Source: an uncultured Campylobacter sp.
GTDB lineage: Bacteria > Campylobacterota > Campylobacteria > Campylobacterales > Campylobacteraceae
NCBI RefSeq assembly: GCF_938015785.1
Contig: NZ_CALLWC010000044.1
Location: forward strand, 1-64,000
Direction of reading: 5' to 3'
DNA length: 64,000 nt
The translations under genes were made by a program, and so were the position numbers. Numbering within the stretch: the stretch's first letter is position 1; every line of letters starts with the position of its first letter. This document shows, piece by piece, positions 49,666-58,538 of this stretch. The notes under the pieces were generated by a model, which was not told where the DNA came from, searched no databases, and was given only the letters and a program-made list of their open reading frames with translations.

Positions 49666-51078
49666 ATGCAAAATTTTCTCGACAAACTCACTGCCACAAT
49701 TGACGCGATCAACTCCTTTTTGTGGGGTCCGTACTTTCTAATCGCCCTACTTTGCGGCACCGGCGCGTATTTTACGGCGCGCTTGCATTTAGTGCAAATT
49801 TTTAAATTTAAAATGGGTGCGCGCAAGCTTTTCGGCAACTTCTCCCTGCACGGCGAGGCTGCGGGCAAAAGCGGCATGAGCTCGTTCCAAGCCGTCGCCA
49901 CGGCGATCGCCGCACAGGTCGGCACGGGCAACCTGGTAGGCGCCAGCACCGCGTTAGTAATGGGCGGACCGGGCGCGATATTTTGGATGTGGTGCGCGGC
50001 GTTTTTGGGCATGGCGACGAATTTCGCAGAGATCTGCCTGGCTCAAATTTACCGCACCAAGGACGACAGTGGACATATGATCGGAGGGCCCGCGTTTTAC
50101 ATCAGTCGCGGACTCAAAAGCCCCCTTGCCAAGCCTTTAGCGGCGTTTTTTGCGCTAGCCATCATCTTTGCTTTGGGCTTCATGGGCAATATGGTGCAGG
50201 CAAACTCCATCTCAGACGGCTTTAGCGGCGCATTCGGGATTCCGAAGTGGGTGAGCGGCGCAGCCTTAGCACTCATCTGCTGCGTCATCTTTTTCGGCGG
50301 CGTCAAAGCGATCGCGCGCGTGGCCGAAAAGGTCGTGCCACTAATGGCGATCTGCTACGTGCTTGTGGGTCTCGTCATCATCGGCTCAAATTTCGATAAA
50401 ATTCCATCCGTCATCGCGCTGATATTCAAAGCCGCATTTGATCCATCCGCTGCCTGGGGCGGTGCTACGGGCGCTACGATCGCTACTGCGATGAGATACG
50501 GTATCGCGCGCGGGCTCTTTTCAAACGAAGCGGGCATGGGCTCGACGCCGCACGCACACGCCGCGGCGAATGTCAAACACCCCGTAGATCAAGCCGTGCT
50601 CGGCATAATGGGCGTTTTCGTCGATACATTCATCGTGCTTAACATCACCGTTTTTGTGGTGCTCAGCACCGACGTAGTCGCCTTTGAAAACGGAAAGGCG
50701 GTATTTTCGGGTATCTCGCTGGTGCAGGAAGCCTTTGGATCGCAAATTTTGGGTCGCAGCGGCGGCTACGGTTTCGTGGCGATCTGCCTGTTTTTCTTCG
50801 CATTTACCACGATTTTGGGCTGGTATTACTTCGCCGAGATCAACGTGCGATACCTCCTGGGCGCAAAATTCGTCAAGCTCTTGCAAATTTTAGTCGTAGC
50901 ATTCGTATTCATAGGAAGCGTGCAAAAGATCGACCTCGTCTGGGAGCTAGCCGATATGTTTAACGGACTGATGGTGATCCCCAACTTAATCGCGATCATC
51001 CTACTTAGCCCCGTCGTCGTGCGGCTTTTGAGCGATTTTAACGACGGCAAAAGCTACGACGCGAACGACTATAAATAA
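49666..51078 (+). CDS. Alanine/glycine:cation symporter (AGCS family)
   Basis: 470 residues, about 11 membrane segments. AGCS signatures: SSFQAVATAIAAQVGTGNLVG (about 85-105), GGPGAIFWMW (about 109-118) and FSNEAGMGSTPHAHAAA (about 285-301). Imports alanine or glycine with Na+. Campylobacters live largely on amino acids, which fits. A 15-bp hairpin follows the stop. Confidence 0.93.
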   Translation: MQNFLDKLTATIDAINSFLWGPYFLIALLCGTGAYFTARLHLVQIFKFKMGARKLFGNFSLHGEAAGKSGMSSFQAVATAIAAQVGTGNLVGASTALVMGGPGAIFWMWCAAFLGMATNFAEICLAQIYRTKDDSGHMIGGPAFYISRGLKSPLAKPLAAFFALAIIFALGFMGNMVQANSISDGFSGAFGIPKWVSGAALALICCVIFFGGVKAIARVAEKVVPLMAICYVLVGLVIIGSNFDKIPSVIALIFKAAFDPSAAWGGATGATIATAMRYGIARGLFSNEAGMGSTPHAHAAANVKHPVDQAVLGIMGVFVDTFIVLNITVFVVLSTDVVAFENGKAVFSGISLVQEAFGSQILGRSGGYGFVAICLFFFAFTTILGWYYFAEINVRYLLGAKFVKLLQILVVAFVFIGSVQKIDLVWELADMFNGLMVIPNLIAIILLSPVVVRLLSDFNDGKSYDANDYK

Positions 51079-51084
51079 CGCTAC

Positions 51085-51120
51085 GCGCTAAATTTCAAGC
51101 CTGCACTTGGAATTTAGCGC
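51085..51120 (+). terminator. RAATTY-containing hairpin after the symporter gene
   Basis: GCGCTAAATTTCAAG (51085-51099) pairs with CTTGGAATTTAGCGC (51106-51120) with a single G-T wobble, 6-nt loop. Starts 7 bp after the stop codon. No clean T run follows, so termination is likely but not certain. Confidence 0.5.
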
Positions 51121-51224
51121 AAAATCATCTTAAAATTTAGAATTTTAAAATTCTTTTCGAGCTAAAATCCTTGCCTAAATTTTATGATCTAAGGAGAACG
51201 GATGCAAATTTTAAGGAGCGAAAA

Positions 51225-51911
51225 ATGCCCGTTTTAAAAGCATTACTGACCGGGCAACCGCGCGCTTACGGCGACGAGCGCGCTACGCAGCCTCTAAAAA
51301 AGCGCTGGGAGACGGCGATATTCAAGCAAGCCAGAGTGGGCGAAGTGCGCGCGAATGAGCTTGGATTCGAGGGCGACGCGGTAGCCGATACGCTGCATCA
51401 CGGCGGCACGGAAAAGGCGATTTTTGCCAACTCGTTGCAAAATTACGCTGCGTGGGAGAGATTTTTGGGGCTTAAAAATCTAGCCTACGGTGCAATGGGC
51501 GAAAACCTCACGATCAGCGGACTACACGAACAAAACGTCTGCATCGGCGATGTGCACCGCATAGGCTCGCTGGTGCTACAAGTAAGCCAGCCGCGCAAGC
51601 CCTGCTACAAGCTCTCGATGCGCTGGGGTAACGCGGAGATGACGGCGGAGATCGCGCGCAGCGGACTTACCGGCTGGTACTACCGCGTGCTGGAGGCTGG
51701 CTCGTGCCGCGCGGGAGACGAGATCTACGTCGTAGAGCGCGACCCCGCTATAATGAGCTTGATGGAGCTTAATCGTCTATTTTACGGCGATCGCCTCGAT
51801 GAAGGGCTGTTAGCAAAATTTAACCTACTTACGACGCTTACGCCAAAATGGCGCGAGGATATGCGCCGCAAGCTAGAAGGCAGCTACGACGACGGCTTTA
51901 TGCGGCTATGA
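51225..51911 (+). CDS. MOSC domain protein (YiiM-like)
   Basis: 228 residues from ATG 51225, which has AAGGAG 6 bp upstream; the in-frame ATG at 51171 lacks one. MOSC-domain motifs: HHGGTEKAIF (about 58-67), GENLTISGL (about 92-100) and QPRKPCYKL (about 120-128) with the conserved cysteine, then a YiiM-type C-terminal extension. Related proteins reduce N-hydroxylated compounds with molybdenum cofactor. The substrate is unknown. A short frame with its own ribosome site (51202-51237) overlaps the start. Confidence 0.88.
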   Translation: MPVLKALLTGQPRAYGDERATQPLKKRWETAIFKQARVGEVRANELGFEGDAVADTLHHGGTEKAIFANSLQNYAAWERFLGLKNLAYGAMGENLTISGLHEQNVCIGDVHRIGSLVLQVSQPRKPCYKLSMRWGNAEMTAEIARSGLTGWYYRVLEAGSCRAGDEIYVVERDPAIMSLMELNRLFYGDRLDEGLLAKFNLLTTLTPKWREDMRRKLEGSYDDGFMRL

Positions 51912-51923
51912 AATTTAGCCTCG

Positions 51924-51961
51924 AAGCGGCGTGATAAAACCAGCAAAGCAACGCCGTGCTT
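51924..51961 (+). terminator. Possible terminator of the MOSC gene
   Basis: AAGCGGCGT (51924-51932) pairs with ACGCCG..CTT (51951-51961) with a 2-nt bulge; the T-rich TTGTTATTTC follows. Confidence 0.4.
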
Positions 51962-52347
51962 TGTTATTTCACACTCTTGGCGCGGATTCCAAAATACTTT
52001 CCAAGCCGCCGATGCTAAGTTTCAAGACACTTCTTGGCTACTCAATATCGGCTTACAAAAAATACTTTCTTGATGCAAGCCGTAAATTCAGGCTAAATTT
52101 TAAAACTGAAATTTTAATCTAATCCGCGCCGCACGCACGCAAATGCGATCTGTTCTCGCACCATGTTTTGCGGCATGATACAAGGCTGCAAGAAGAATTA
52201 AAGACGCAATTTAACCGCACTTAGAATTTAATCTTTTATGAAATCTAAATTTAGACGCACATTCAAAGCCGCAAGTGCCGTTCTTTGTAAATTTTAAAAT
52301 TTAAAAGCTGTAAATTTAACTCTCTTGCTGCGCAGTGAATTTTTTTC

Positions 52348-52375
52348 CAAAAATCAAAAATCAAAAATCAAAAAG
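52348..52375. repeat. 7-bp tandem repeat (CAAAAAT)4
   Basis: Four adjacent copies, the last ending in G instead of T. Intergenic; could vary in copy number. Confidence 0.75.
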
Positions 52376-52667
52376 CGAACTATTTTTACTCGCGCGACAC
52401 TCTTATCTTGCGCATTTAGCGACGCAGATCTTATGCTGTAAATGAGCTTCCTCTAAGCTTTTAACGCGCGCCAAATTAGACATGTCAGATGCTTTGCCAA
52501 GCGCCTTTCAAAGAGCTCATTTATAGCGCTCGTTATAAGTAGAATTTTACGCGGATTTTGCGCGACGCGGTAACAATTACAACCTTTTAAAGAGCGCACC
52601 GCAGCTCAAAAGCCTATTTCGGCTTTTAAAAACTGCGCACTGTATGGCTCAAAGTCCACTTCCGCGC

Positions 52668-53685
52668 TCAATCAACTATCGCAATCCCCGCATCTGCGCA
52701 GGCTTTTCGCGCCTTTTTAGATATGCCGATGCCGGTCGTTTCGATTCTCTTAAGATTAACGAAGGGCGCAAGCTCGGCGGCGTCAATGTTTTTAACGTCG
52801 AAAAGCTCATCCTCGCCGTCCCAATCAGGCGCGATTTGCAGATAAATTTCGTTTCCGCCGTCAAGATATAGCTCGCTCACCTGCTCCGCCAGATTTGCGG
52901 GGATCGGGTAGTTCTTAAACCACTTTTTGGCTTGTGGCAGGGCGCCAAAATCCGCATACGGATCGATGCCGCGCTCCTCGCAGTACTCAAACACGTCAAA
53001 TTTAGGCTGTAGCAGGGCTTTTTCGTACATCAGCTCGTTCATCACGGCGATTTTGAAATTAAAATTTTTAAACGTTAGCGTCTCACCGGCCGCGCGCGGA
53101 AGCTTAAATTTATCGCTCGGCCTGCGCTTTACCTTTTTCTCTTTTTGATTGATGCAGACGCGCCCTATCGGCATTTTCGTAGCTCGCACGATGTTTGCAA
53201 TCTCGTCGGTGTCGCGCTTAGCGAAGCGCTCGGCAAAGTCCATCGCGCCTATGCGCTCCTGCACGGCCTCGGCTAGAGCTAGCGAGACTTCAAACTTGCT
53301 CAGGCTAAGCTCCAAAAATATATATGCGCCGCGCAGCTCCTGCTCGGGCACGGCTTCAAGCGGCGGTCTGCCATCTATCGTGAACGCGCCGGCGTATAGC
53401 TTGCGCGGAACCTCGTGCTGCACGCCCTTTGCGACCTCAAGCATCAAAATTATCTCGGTAAGCTTCGGTTCTGCGAGCTCACCTGCGCGCACGAAGGCGA
53501 AAATCCCCCGCTTCATCCCAAAAATAGCGGCTTTTGCCCTTCCCGTCATCGATCACGCGCGGCTGCCCCAAGGCTTCGTTAAACTTAGCTAGATCAAACT
53601 CGCAGTTTACGCCGCCGATGAAAATGCCGTCCGGACGCACGTCGACGTCAAAATTTTGCTTTTTAAAAATATCAAACAGTCCCAT
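52668..53685 (-). pseudogene. DUF6892-domain protein split by a one-base frameshift
   Basis: The gene starts at 53685 (MGLFDIFKKQNF) and runs in frame to the RYFWDEAG motif, then meets five G (minus strand, C5 at 53505-53509) and falls out of frame, stopping at 53479. In the shifted frame the text continues naturally (IFAFVRAGELAEPKLTEIILML) to the end at 52668. The C-terminal half has the DUF6892 pattern: AVMNELMYEKALLQPKFDVF, then LYLDGGNEIYLQIAPDWDGE. Deleting one G restores about 338 residues. It is either a real mutation or a sequencing error. Such proteins often sit with SUKH proteins, as here. Confidence 0.8.
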
Positions 53686-53717
53686 TTATCGCTCCTGATT
53701 TTGCCTTAAATTTCGTT

Positions 53718-54434
53718 TTAAAATTTTTCCAAAAACCCGTAAAAATCACCCGCGAAAAGCCTATCCTCGCCCTCCGCGTAGTCGCGCACATAGACCTTGT
53801 ATTCACACGGCGCGTCGTCTGCCAGCTCGCTTGCCATCTCTTTCATCGCTCCGCTTGCCGCCTCGTCTGCCGCCTCGCTCGTTGTCATGCCCGCAGCTTT
53901 GCACGTCGTTGCGGCATTTATATCGCGCGCCGCATCCGCCGATCTCTCTCCGCGCGCTTCGTCGTCCGATGCCATATTTTCCGCACCGTCGGCTACCGTC
54001 GCGACGACCGTATCACGCACCGCCGCGCCCATGGCTTCGTCGCTCGTGCTCTCCGCCGTCTTGCTGCGCGCCGTATTCGACGAGCCGTCCGCTATACCGC
54101 CGCCGTCGCCTGCGGGCAAAATTTTAAAATAATACTCCTCGTCCTCGAGCTGCAAGAATACGAGCTCGTCCGCGGCGAATAGCCTGTTTTTGAGATTTAC
54201 CTCATACGTGTGGCAGATGTCGGCGTCGGCACTATCCGCAAACTCGGGCGGCGCGATCGTTTTTAGCTCCGTCCCCGCCGCGCTGACGCTAGCGTATCTT
54301 AGCAGCATCTGCTTGTAGCTCGCAGGCAGCGCGAAACCAAGCCGCCGCTGCGCCTGCGCGATCCATGCGGGCTCTATGTCGCTGCGCCCCGCGGCTGCGA
54401 TATTTTTAGATTTTTGAATAAGTTTTTCTATCAT
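53718..54434 (-). CDS. SMI1/KNR4 (SUKH)-family protein with insertion
   Basis: 238 residues. SUKH fold: ARRLGFALP-type opening (QRRLGFALPASYKQMLLRY, about 29-47), acidic EFADSADAD and LVFLQLEDEEYYF (91-103), and a C-terminal DRLFAGDFYGFLEKF. Between residues about 108 and 209 lies a 100-residue Ala/Ser/Asp/Thr-rich insertion without RAATTY words; without it the length is normal (about 137). SUKH proteins are often immunity proteins against contact-dependent or polymorphic toxins. No toxin gene is in view. 32 bp upstream of the DUF6892 gene. Confidence 0.8.
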   Translation of the reverse strand: MIEKLIQKSKNIAAAGRSDIEPAWIAQAQRRLGFALPASYKQMLLRYASVSAAGTELKTIAPPEFADSADADICHTYEVNLKNRLFAADELVFLQLEDEEYYFKILPAGDGGGIADGSSNTARSKTAESTSDEAMGAAVRDTVVATVADGAENMASDDEARGERSADAARDINAATTCKAAGMTTSEAADEAASGAMKEMASELADDAPCEYKVYVRDYAEGEDRLFAGDFYGFLEKF

Positions 54435-54629
54435 TTTGATCCCGTTTCGAGCGAGAAATTTTAACGCCTTAGCGCACCGGACACGCTGTTTACATAAAAC
54501 ACGGGTGTTTGGCGCGGCTTTGAAAATCTAAATTTAAAAGCACGCGCAGCTTCAAAATCAAAGCGAGCCGTTTAAAATTTCAAGCAGCCCGCGTCTAAAT
54601 TTTAACCGCAAACACGAACTGGCAGAATT

Positions 54630-54653
54630 CTAGCGATCTAAATTTAGCGCTAG
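54630..54653 (-). terminator. RAATTY-containing inverted repeat at the ridA stop
   Basis: CTAGCG (54630-54635) pairs with CGCTAG (54648-54653) and encloses the palindrome CTAAATTTAG (54638-54647). It includes the ridA stop codon. No long T run. Confidence 0.4.
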
Positions 54654-55027
54654 CCCCTAGCCAGCGCTATTACTTCGATCTCCACAAGCGCGCCCTTGGG
54701 GAGTTTGGCGACCTGCACCGTGCTACGAGCCGGCTTGTGCTCGCCGAACGCTGCCGCGTATATCTCGTTCACCGCGGCAAAATCGCCCATATCGGCTAGG
54801 AAAATCGTCGTTTTGACGGCATCTTGCAGCGTCGCGCCCGCTTCTTTCAGGATCGCGGCGAGGTTTTTCAAAACCTGCCTGCTTTGCGCCTCCACGCCGC
54901 CCGCGACAAACTCGCCGTCCGGCTTAAGCGCGATCTGCCCCGAGGTAAAGATGAGTCCGCCCGCCTTGATCGCCTGGGAGTACGGTCCGATGGCCTGCGC
55001 CGCATCGGGAGTCGAGATGATCTGCAT
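54650..55027 (-). CDS. ridA: RidA-family enamine/imine deaminase
   Basis: 125 residues from the ATG at 55027, which follows AAAGGA; an in-frame ATG 30 bp earlier has no ribosome site. Hydrolyses reactive enamines formed by PLP enzymes such as threonine dehydratase. Motifs: AIGPYSQAI (about 12-20), ARSTVQVAKLPKGALVEIEVIAL (about 100-122) with the substrate-binding arginine. Normal length. Confidence 0.93.
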   Translation of the reverse strand: MQIISTPDAAQAIGPYSQAIKAGGLIFTSGQIALKPDGEFVAGGVEAQSRQVLKNLAAILKEAGATLQDAVKTTIFLADMGDFAAVNEIYAAAFGEHKPARSTVQVAKLPKGALVEIEVIALARG

Positions 55028-56450
55028 AGTAAATCCTTTGTGAAAAATTTCGACCATTTTATCGCAAAATATTTTAACTTTGTTTTAGGCGGCGGAATTT
55101 CGCGAACGAGGTTGCGGGTGTAGAGGGCGCGACGGTGCAGCTAAAATTAATGGGCGAAAAAGCGGTGGCACGGTAAAATTAATAAGCGCGGGGCGGCTAA
55201 ATTTCGTTTATGCAAACACTGCAATGCGGTGAAATTTAAATGGCATGGATGGGCAAAATTTCGCCTACGATAGCAGAATGAAATGGCAAACGCAGCGGTG
55301 CGGTTAAATTTATCGCACAAAATACAGCGGACAATATGCGAGAAGCTAGCGCGGAATAGCGAGCTGTGGCGGCGAAACGGCAAATTTAAAAGAGCTGACG
55401 GGCACAGAAAACAGAGCGTGAAAGTGCGGCTAAATTTAATCGATACGGGCACGGCGGCGAATCTGCACAGCAAATGGTTGAACTGTGGGCACGAGCACAG
55501 GGCGAGTAAAACGACTCGCTAACGGTGGCGTGTATTTTAAAAAGCAAGTAAGCGGGAAAGAGGCGTACGTGACGGTGCCCGATTAAATTTCATCAATGCG
55601 AGCATGATAACGCCACGCGCTCGGCAATACGACAACTCTATCAGCGGCACTGAATGAATGCATGGCGATACGACAAAATAGATACGGACAGTACGGCTAA
55701 ATTTAGCCGATGCGAATGGACGAAACTTCATCGGCATCGTTACGGTAATAAATTAAATTCCTTGCGGTAGTAAGATCATCAATGTCTCGACCAGTAAAAT
55801 CAAGCCGCCTATGGTAGTGATACGGGCGAAGGGGCGGTAAAAGCAGCGCCAAAATCGCTACCATCGCAGCAGAAAGAACAGCGCCGTCATAAAAAAATCA
55901 ATGCGACACCGCGCAACGCAATTAAAATCCTCTCAGTAGCAAGCGCGACAACGAAGTTGTCGATGTAGCGGAGCAAAATCAGCGCCACCAAAATAATAAA
56001 ATCAAAGACCTCATGACAAGCAAGGCATCCGACGTAACGCCAATAAAATCAACATCGCAGCAGCGGGAAATTAGTGCCATCAAAGCGAGACTGGCGCGAC
56101 CCTACAGCAAGATCTGCGCTACTGCGGCAAGTTCGGTGCGACGTTACGACAATATTCGCGCGTTATTCCAGCAACAAGCTAGGCTCCGTCGCAGCACAAT
56201 AGATACGGAAGCTACGATAAAATCGACACTACAATTAAATTTGCAGTGTAGCAGTAAATTTGGTGCGACACTGCGGCAAGATGGCGCCGCAGCAGCAAAC
56301 TAAGCACCATCGAGGCGGCAAGATCGGCGCTGCCGTAGCATATCGGCGAGGGTTCATAAAATTTTACGCGAAATTTTATACGAAATCCTGTATAAAATTC
56401 TATGATTTTGGCTTGAGATTGGTCTGCGATCGGCCTTCAATCGGTCTGTA
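55028..56450. other. Gene-free spacer, 1.42 kb, with dispersed short motifs
   Basis: Longest non-coding stretch in the window. The left half (55130-55760) has eight or nine copies of a motif close to GTGCGGYTAAATTTA at irregular spacing. The right half (55780-56340) has degenerate AAAATCA..GC-rich units and a 7-bp triloop hairpin (55946-55962). Near 56415-56470 GATYGGTCTG-like words recur. Open frames here are of shadow quality. Confidence 0.6.
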
Positions 56451-57212
56451 TCAATTTGCAATCAGTCCGTAAAGTAGCTTTAAAATCGTCGCGGCAACGA
56501 CGAACAGAAGCATCTTGCGCACGAATTTCACGTCGCATCGCATCACTAGACTTGAGCCTGCGAAGCTGCCTGCGATCTGTCCGACCGCCATCACCGCTCC
56601 GACGAGCCATAAAATTTGCCCGCCGATGATAAAAACGCCCAAAGAGACGATATTTGAGGTGAAATTTAAAACCTTCGTGTGCGCGACCGCCTTTTTCATA
56701 TAAAGCCCTAAAATTCCAACCATCGCAAACGTCCAAAAAGAGCCTGTGCCCGGACCGAAAAATCCGTCGTAAAAGCCCAAAACAAGCCCAAAAATCGCGT
56801 AAAAGCTATTTTTTGACATCTTGGGTTTTGCGGGCACTTCGCCTAGGTTTGGCGAAAAAATCATATAAAAGAAAAGTGCCAGTAGCAGGATCGGAATGAG
56901 GTAATTTAGGAATTTCGCATCAATTAGAAGCAGGACATAAGCGCCTACGAGTCCGCCGATAAACGTAAAAACTACGCCGCGCAAGATCTCCGCCGCATCG
57001 ACGTAACCCTTGCGGATGAAATTTAAAGCGGCGGTGAAGCTTCCGAAACTGCCTTGAAATCTATTTGTAGCGATCGCTACATGCGGCGGAACGCCCACGG
57101 CAAGCAGCGCAGGCAGCGAAATCAACCCGCCTCCGCCCGCGATCGAGTCGATAAATCCGCCGAAAAACGCCGCTGCAAAAAGCACCGCAAACTGCCAAAG
57201 CTCAAGCTCCAT
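56451..57212 (-). CDS. TSUP-family permease (TauE/SafE)
   Basis: 253 residues, seven to eight membrane segments. Opening FIDSIAGGGGLISLPALL (about 20-37) and the second-half GFYDGFFGPGTGSFWTFAMV (about 147-166) are hallmarks of the TSUP family, exporters or importers of sulfite, sulfoacetate or related anions. The substrate is unknown. Translation starts behind AAGGAC. Stands alone. Confidence 0.9.
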   Translation of the reverse strand: MELELWQFAVLFAAAFFGGFIDSIAGGGGLISLPALLAVGVPPHVAIATNRFQGSFGSFTAALNFIRKGYVDAAEILRGVVFTFIGGLVGAYVLLLIDAKFLNYLIPILLLALFFYMIFSPNLGEVPAKPKMSKNSFYAIFGLVLGFYDGFFGPGTGSFWTFAMVGILGLYMKKAVAHTKVLNFTSNIVSLGVFIIGGQILWLVGAVMAVGQIAGSFAGSSLVMRCDVKFVRKMLLFVVAATILKLLYGLIAN

Positions 57213-57749
57213 TTTTGTCCTTTTTTTTCAAATCACGCAGGCACGTGCTATGAACGCCTGTCAGAATTCTCGCAATTACGATCGCAAACCGCTCATGCAC
57301 CGCAAAGTGCATACGAGCGCCTGCTAGAATTCCATGCAATTTTATAAAATTCCACGGAATTATATCGGATTTTGCCGCACGGCTCCTGCTTAAATTTTAT
57401 GAAATTTACCGCGCGATTGCCGTTTTAGCTCCATGCATTTTATCGCGTCACGCACAAGCTGCAAAATTCTATAAAATTTTAGCAATGCAAAGCGGCGAAA
57501 TTTTACTTGAATTTCATAAAATAGCCCTATAAATTTCGCGCAGCTATCCGTGAAATTTGCAGAATTTTATAAAGCGATCTTTTGCTAAAATTTTATGAAA
57601 TTTCGACGCGCTATACTTAAGGCGCGCGGCAAAATCCATAAAGCCAGCCCTACTTATGCGGCAAAACAGCGCAAAATTCCGCCGCACAGCCGCACTAAAA
57701 CTTCATAAAATTTCATCGCCCCGCTCGTACCAGATAAAATTTCGCCGAC
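57213..57749. other. Gene-free spacer with a diverged duplication
   Basis: 537 bp. 57251-57277 and 57315-57341 are imperfect direct copies (ACGCCTGTCAGAATTC versus GCGCCTGCTAGAATTC), each with a GAATTC word. The remainder is rich in AAATTTTA. Confidence 0.55.
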
Positions 57750-58538
57750 TTACTTCGCAGTTTTACCTAAACTCGCGCTTAGTTCGGGTAAAATTTTATC
57801 TATCTCGCCGCTCTGCCCGAGGCGATACAGCGCGAAGTCGTATTTGATGGGATCGCTCGGATCGAAGCGTCTTAAGCTTTGCGTAAGCTGCAAAACCGCC
57901 TCAAAATCGTAACTCTTGCGATCGATCAGCCCAAGCTTAAGCGAAACTTTATGCGTATGGGTATCGAGCGGGATGAGGAGGCGCGATTTTTCGATCTTTC
58001 TGTACAGCCCCAGATCGATGTCGCTGTCGCGCACCGCCCAGCGCAGGAAGAGATTGTAGCGCTTGTACGGCGACGTGGGCTTTTGCGCGAAACCGCGCCC
58101 GAAAAAAAACTCATACCCAGGGCTACGGTAGGGATTTAATCTGTAAATCTCGCCGATTAAAAAATTTATCCCATCCTCGATCCGTCCGCTTTTTTGCATG
58201 CCGCGAAGCACGCTCTCCTCGATGCTAAGACTATTTTTAAGCCGCTTTAAAGTTATAAAAATTTCAGCGACGTCGCGCGAGCTTTGAAATCTATATTTTT
58301 TGCCCGCAAGCTCCGCTCTCATGCGCTCATCGCTCCCATCTAAAAGCGAAAAATCAAGCGAGTGGAGAAATTTTAAAATTTGAGCCGCGTTACCGTAAGC
58401 AAACAGCGCGCAAATAAGCGCTACGACGTCGTTTCGATGTTGCTTTGCGACCTGCAGCGGATCGGGCGCGCCGAAAAGATCCGCGTCGCAATTTTTCAAA
58501 TCGGCGTAATAATCTAAAATTTGCTTTAAATTTTTCAT
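57750..58538 (-). CDS. TIGR02757-family protein
   Basis: 262 residues. Recognised by QHRNDVVALICALFAYGNAAQILKFL (about 33-58), the NLFLRWAVRDSDIDLGLY segment (about 162-179) and PLDTHTHKVSLKLGL (about 191-205), the pattern of the TIGR02757 (DUF2400) family, distantly like HhH DNA glycosylases. Function unproven. Last gene of the six-gene minus-strand operon; overlaps rsmD by 4 bp. Confidence 0.85.
   Translation of the reverse strand: MKNLKQILDYYADLKNCDADLFGAPDPLQVAKQHRNDVVALICALFAYGNAAQILKFLHSLDFSLLDGSDERMRAELAGKKYRFQSSRDVAEIFITLKRLKNSLSIEESVLRGMQKSGRIEDGINFLIGEIYRLNPYRSPGYEFFFGRGFAQKPTSPYKRYNLFLRWAVRDSDIDLGLYRKIEKSRLLIPLDTHTHKVSLKLGLIDRKSYDFEAVLQLTQSLRRFDPSDPIKYDFALYRLGQSGEIDKILPELSASLGKTAK

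Larger units (their letters stand above)
51912..52667. other. Gene-free spacer, 756 bp
   Basis: Between convergent MOSC and DUF6892 genes. Contains a possible terminator (51924-51961), a (CAAAAAT)4 tract at 52348-52375 and otherwise unremarkable DNA. Confidence 0.6.

Noticed and set aside
51085..51190. Riboswitch upstream of the MOSC gene
   Set aside because: The only strong fold here lies at the end of the preceding symporter gene and is better explained as its terminator.
53505..53509. G5 tract as a phase-variation switch
   Set aside because: Campylobacter phase-variable tracts are normally eight or more G; five is too short to call, so it is reported only as a frameshift.
55283..56472. 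Small plus-strand frames in the large spacer
   Set aside because: They follow degenerate repeats, lack ribosome sites and show no protein-family features.
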